A stretch of 37,467 nt of DNA from Plantago elongata (lineage: Eukaryota; Streptophyta; Magnoliopsida; Lamiales; Plantaginaceae), in contig JAYMSP010001019.1 in the NCBI GenBank assembly GCA_036897095.1, positions 1-37,467 on the forward strand, in the 5' to 3' direction. Below are positions 37,278 through 37,467 of this stretch, in pieces. Numbering within the stretch: position 1 is the stretch's first letter; every line of letters starts with the position of its first letter. The position numbers and the translations under genes are program-made. Below the pieces are notes generated by a model that ran no database searches, had not been told where the DNA came from, and saw only the letters and a program-made list of their open reading frames with translations.

Positions 37278-37467
37278 TTAGATCATCTTCAATGGTGACG
37301 GACGACGATGCATCGTCGTGCGTTTTTTCTGCAGTGGTGACGCGTCGTCGTCACGTCGTGAATGCCACGTCATCTTTTTAATTTTAATTTACATATTATA
37401 AAATTGTTTAGAAGTTGAAATTAATCAAATTGCATTTTATTAAAGACGTTTTATAATTTATTGAGAT
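37278..37467. mobile_element. Terminus of a Harbinger/Tourist-like element, cut by the window edge
   Basis: TTA at 37278-37280 is followed by GATCATCTTCAATGGTG, which resembles the terminal repeat type GAGCATCTCCAATGG common in plant PIF/Harbinger MITEs; these insert at TTA/TAA. The motif recurs in direct orientation inside (TCTGCAGTGGTGACG at about 37329). The first 100 nt are unusually rich in CG for this window and contain an 18-bp perfect palindrome, ACGACGATGCATCGTCGT (37302-37319). The far end is beyond the window, so length and class cannot be confirmed. Confidence 0.5.

Overview
This is nuclear DNA from a flowering plant, most likely a eudicot. The genes have many introns with GT-AG borders. 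Two products carry plastid transit peptides, the gene set is plant-specific (TML/HOLT-type F-box kelch protein, CYP94 cytochrome P450, plant SNF12), and long AT-rich gaps hold transposon debris. I cannot name the species. The proteins look asterid-like, but that is an impression only.

Layout, left to right. 1-1048: no certain gene. 1049-3242 (-): plastid ribosomal protein bS21 (RPS21/GHS1), two exons. 3.4-7.8 kb: intergenic. 7.83-9.85 kb (+): F-box/kelch gene of the TML/HOLT type with a leader intron and a well-matched miR2111 target site. 10.9-12.46 kb (+): truncated PIF/Harbinger nuclease (HARBI1/ALP1-like). 14.28-15.14 kb (+): broken MYB/SANT-like reading frame of the kind that accompanies such transposases. 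16.9-21.03 kb (+): SNF12/BAF60 subunit of SWI/SNF (SWIB domain), with a leader intron of about 2 kb. 22.0-24.83 kb (-): plastid carbamoyl-phosphate synthase small subunit (CARA), ten exons. 25.09-26.19 kb: AT-rich nested fold-back element. 27.3-31.83 kb (+): FIGL1 (FIDGETIN-like AAA ATPase), thirteen exons including a GC-AG intron, with an E2F-type site next to the start. 33.2-34.8 kb (-): intronless CYP94B-type P450. 37.28 kb to the right edge: terminus of a Harbinger-like element.

The genes are separate transcription units and do not form a pathway or operon: plastid translation, nutrient or nodulation signalling, chromatin remodelling, arginine/pyrimidine synthesis, recombination control and jasmonate turnover. 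SNF12 (+) and CARA (-) converge, and CARA (-) and FIGL1 (+) diverge across the fold-back element. From memory, Arabidopsis FIGL1, the miR2111-targeted kelch gene and GHS1 lie close together on chromosome 3 (At3g27120, At3g27150, At3g27160), with CARA nearby (At3g27740), so the block appears to be old microsynteny. SNF12-like and CYP94B2 also seem to be neighbours there (At3g01890, At3g01900). Exon joins were worked out by hand: each gives an intact frame ending in the family-typical C-terminus, except in the two transposon-derived loci. I found no sign of an undescribed multi-gene system. The most informative observations are the miR2111 site, the paired Harbinger relics, the nested palindrome and the E2F site.
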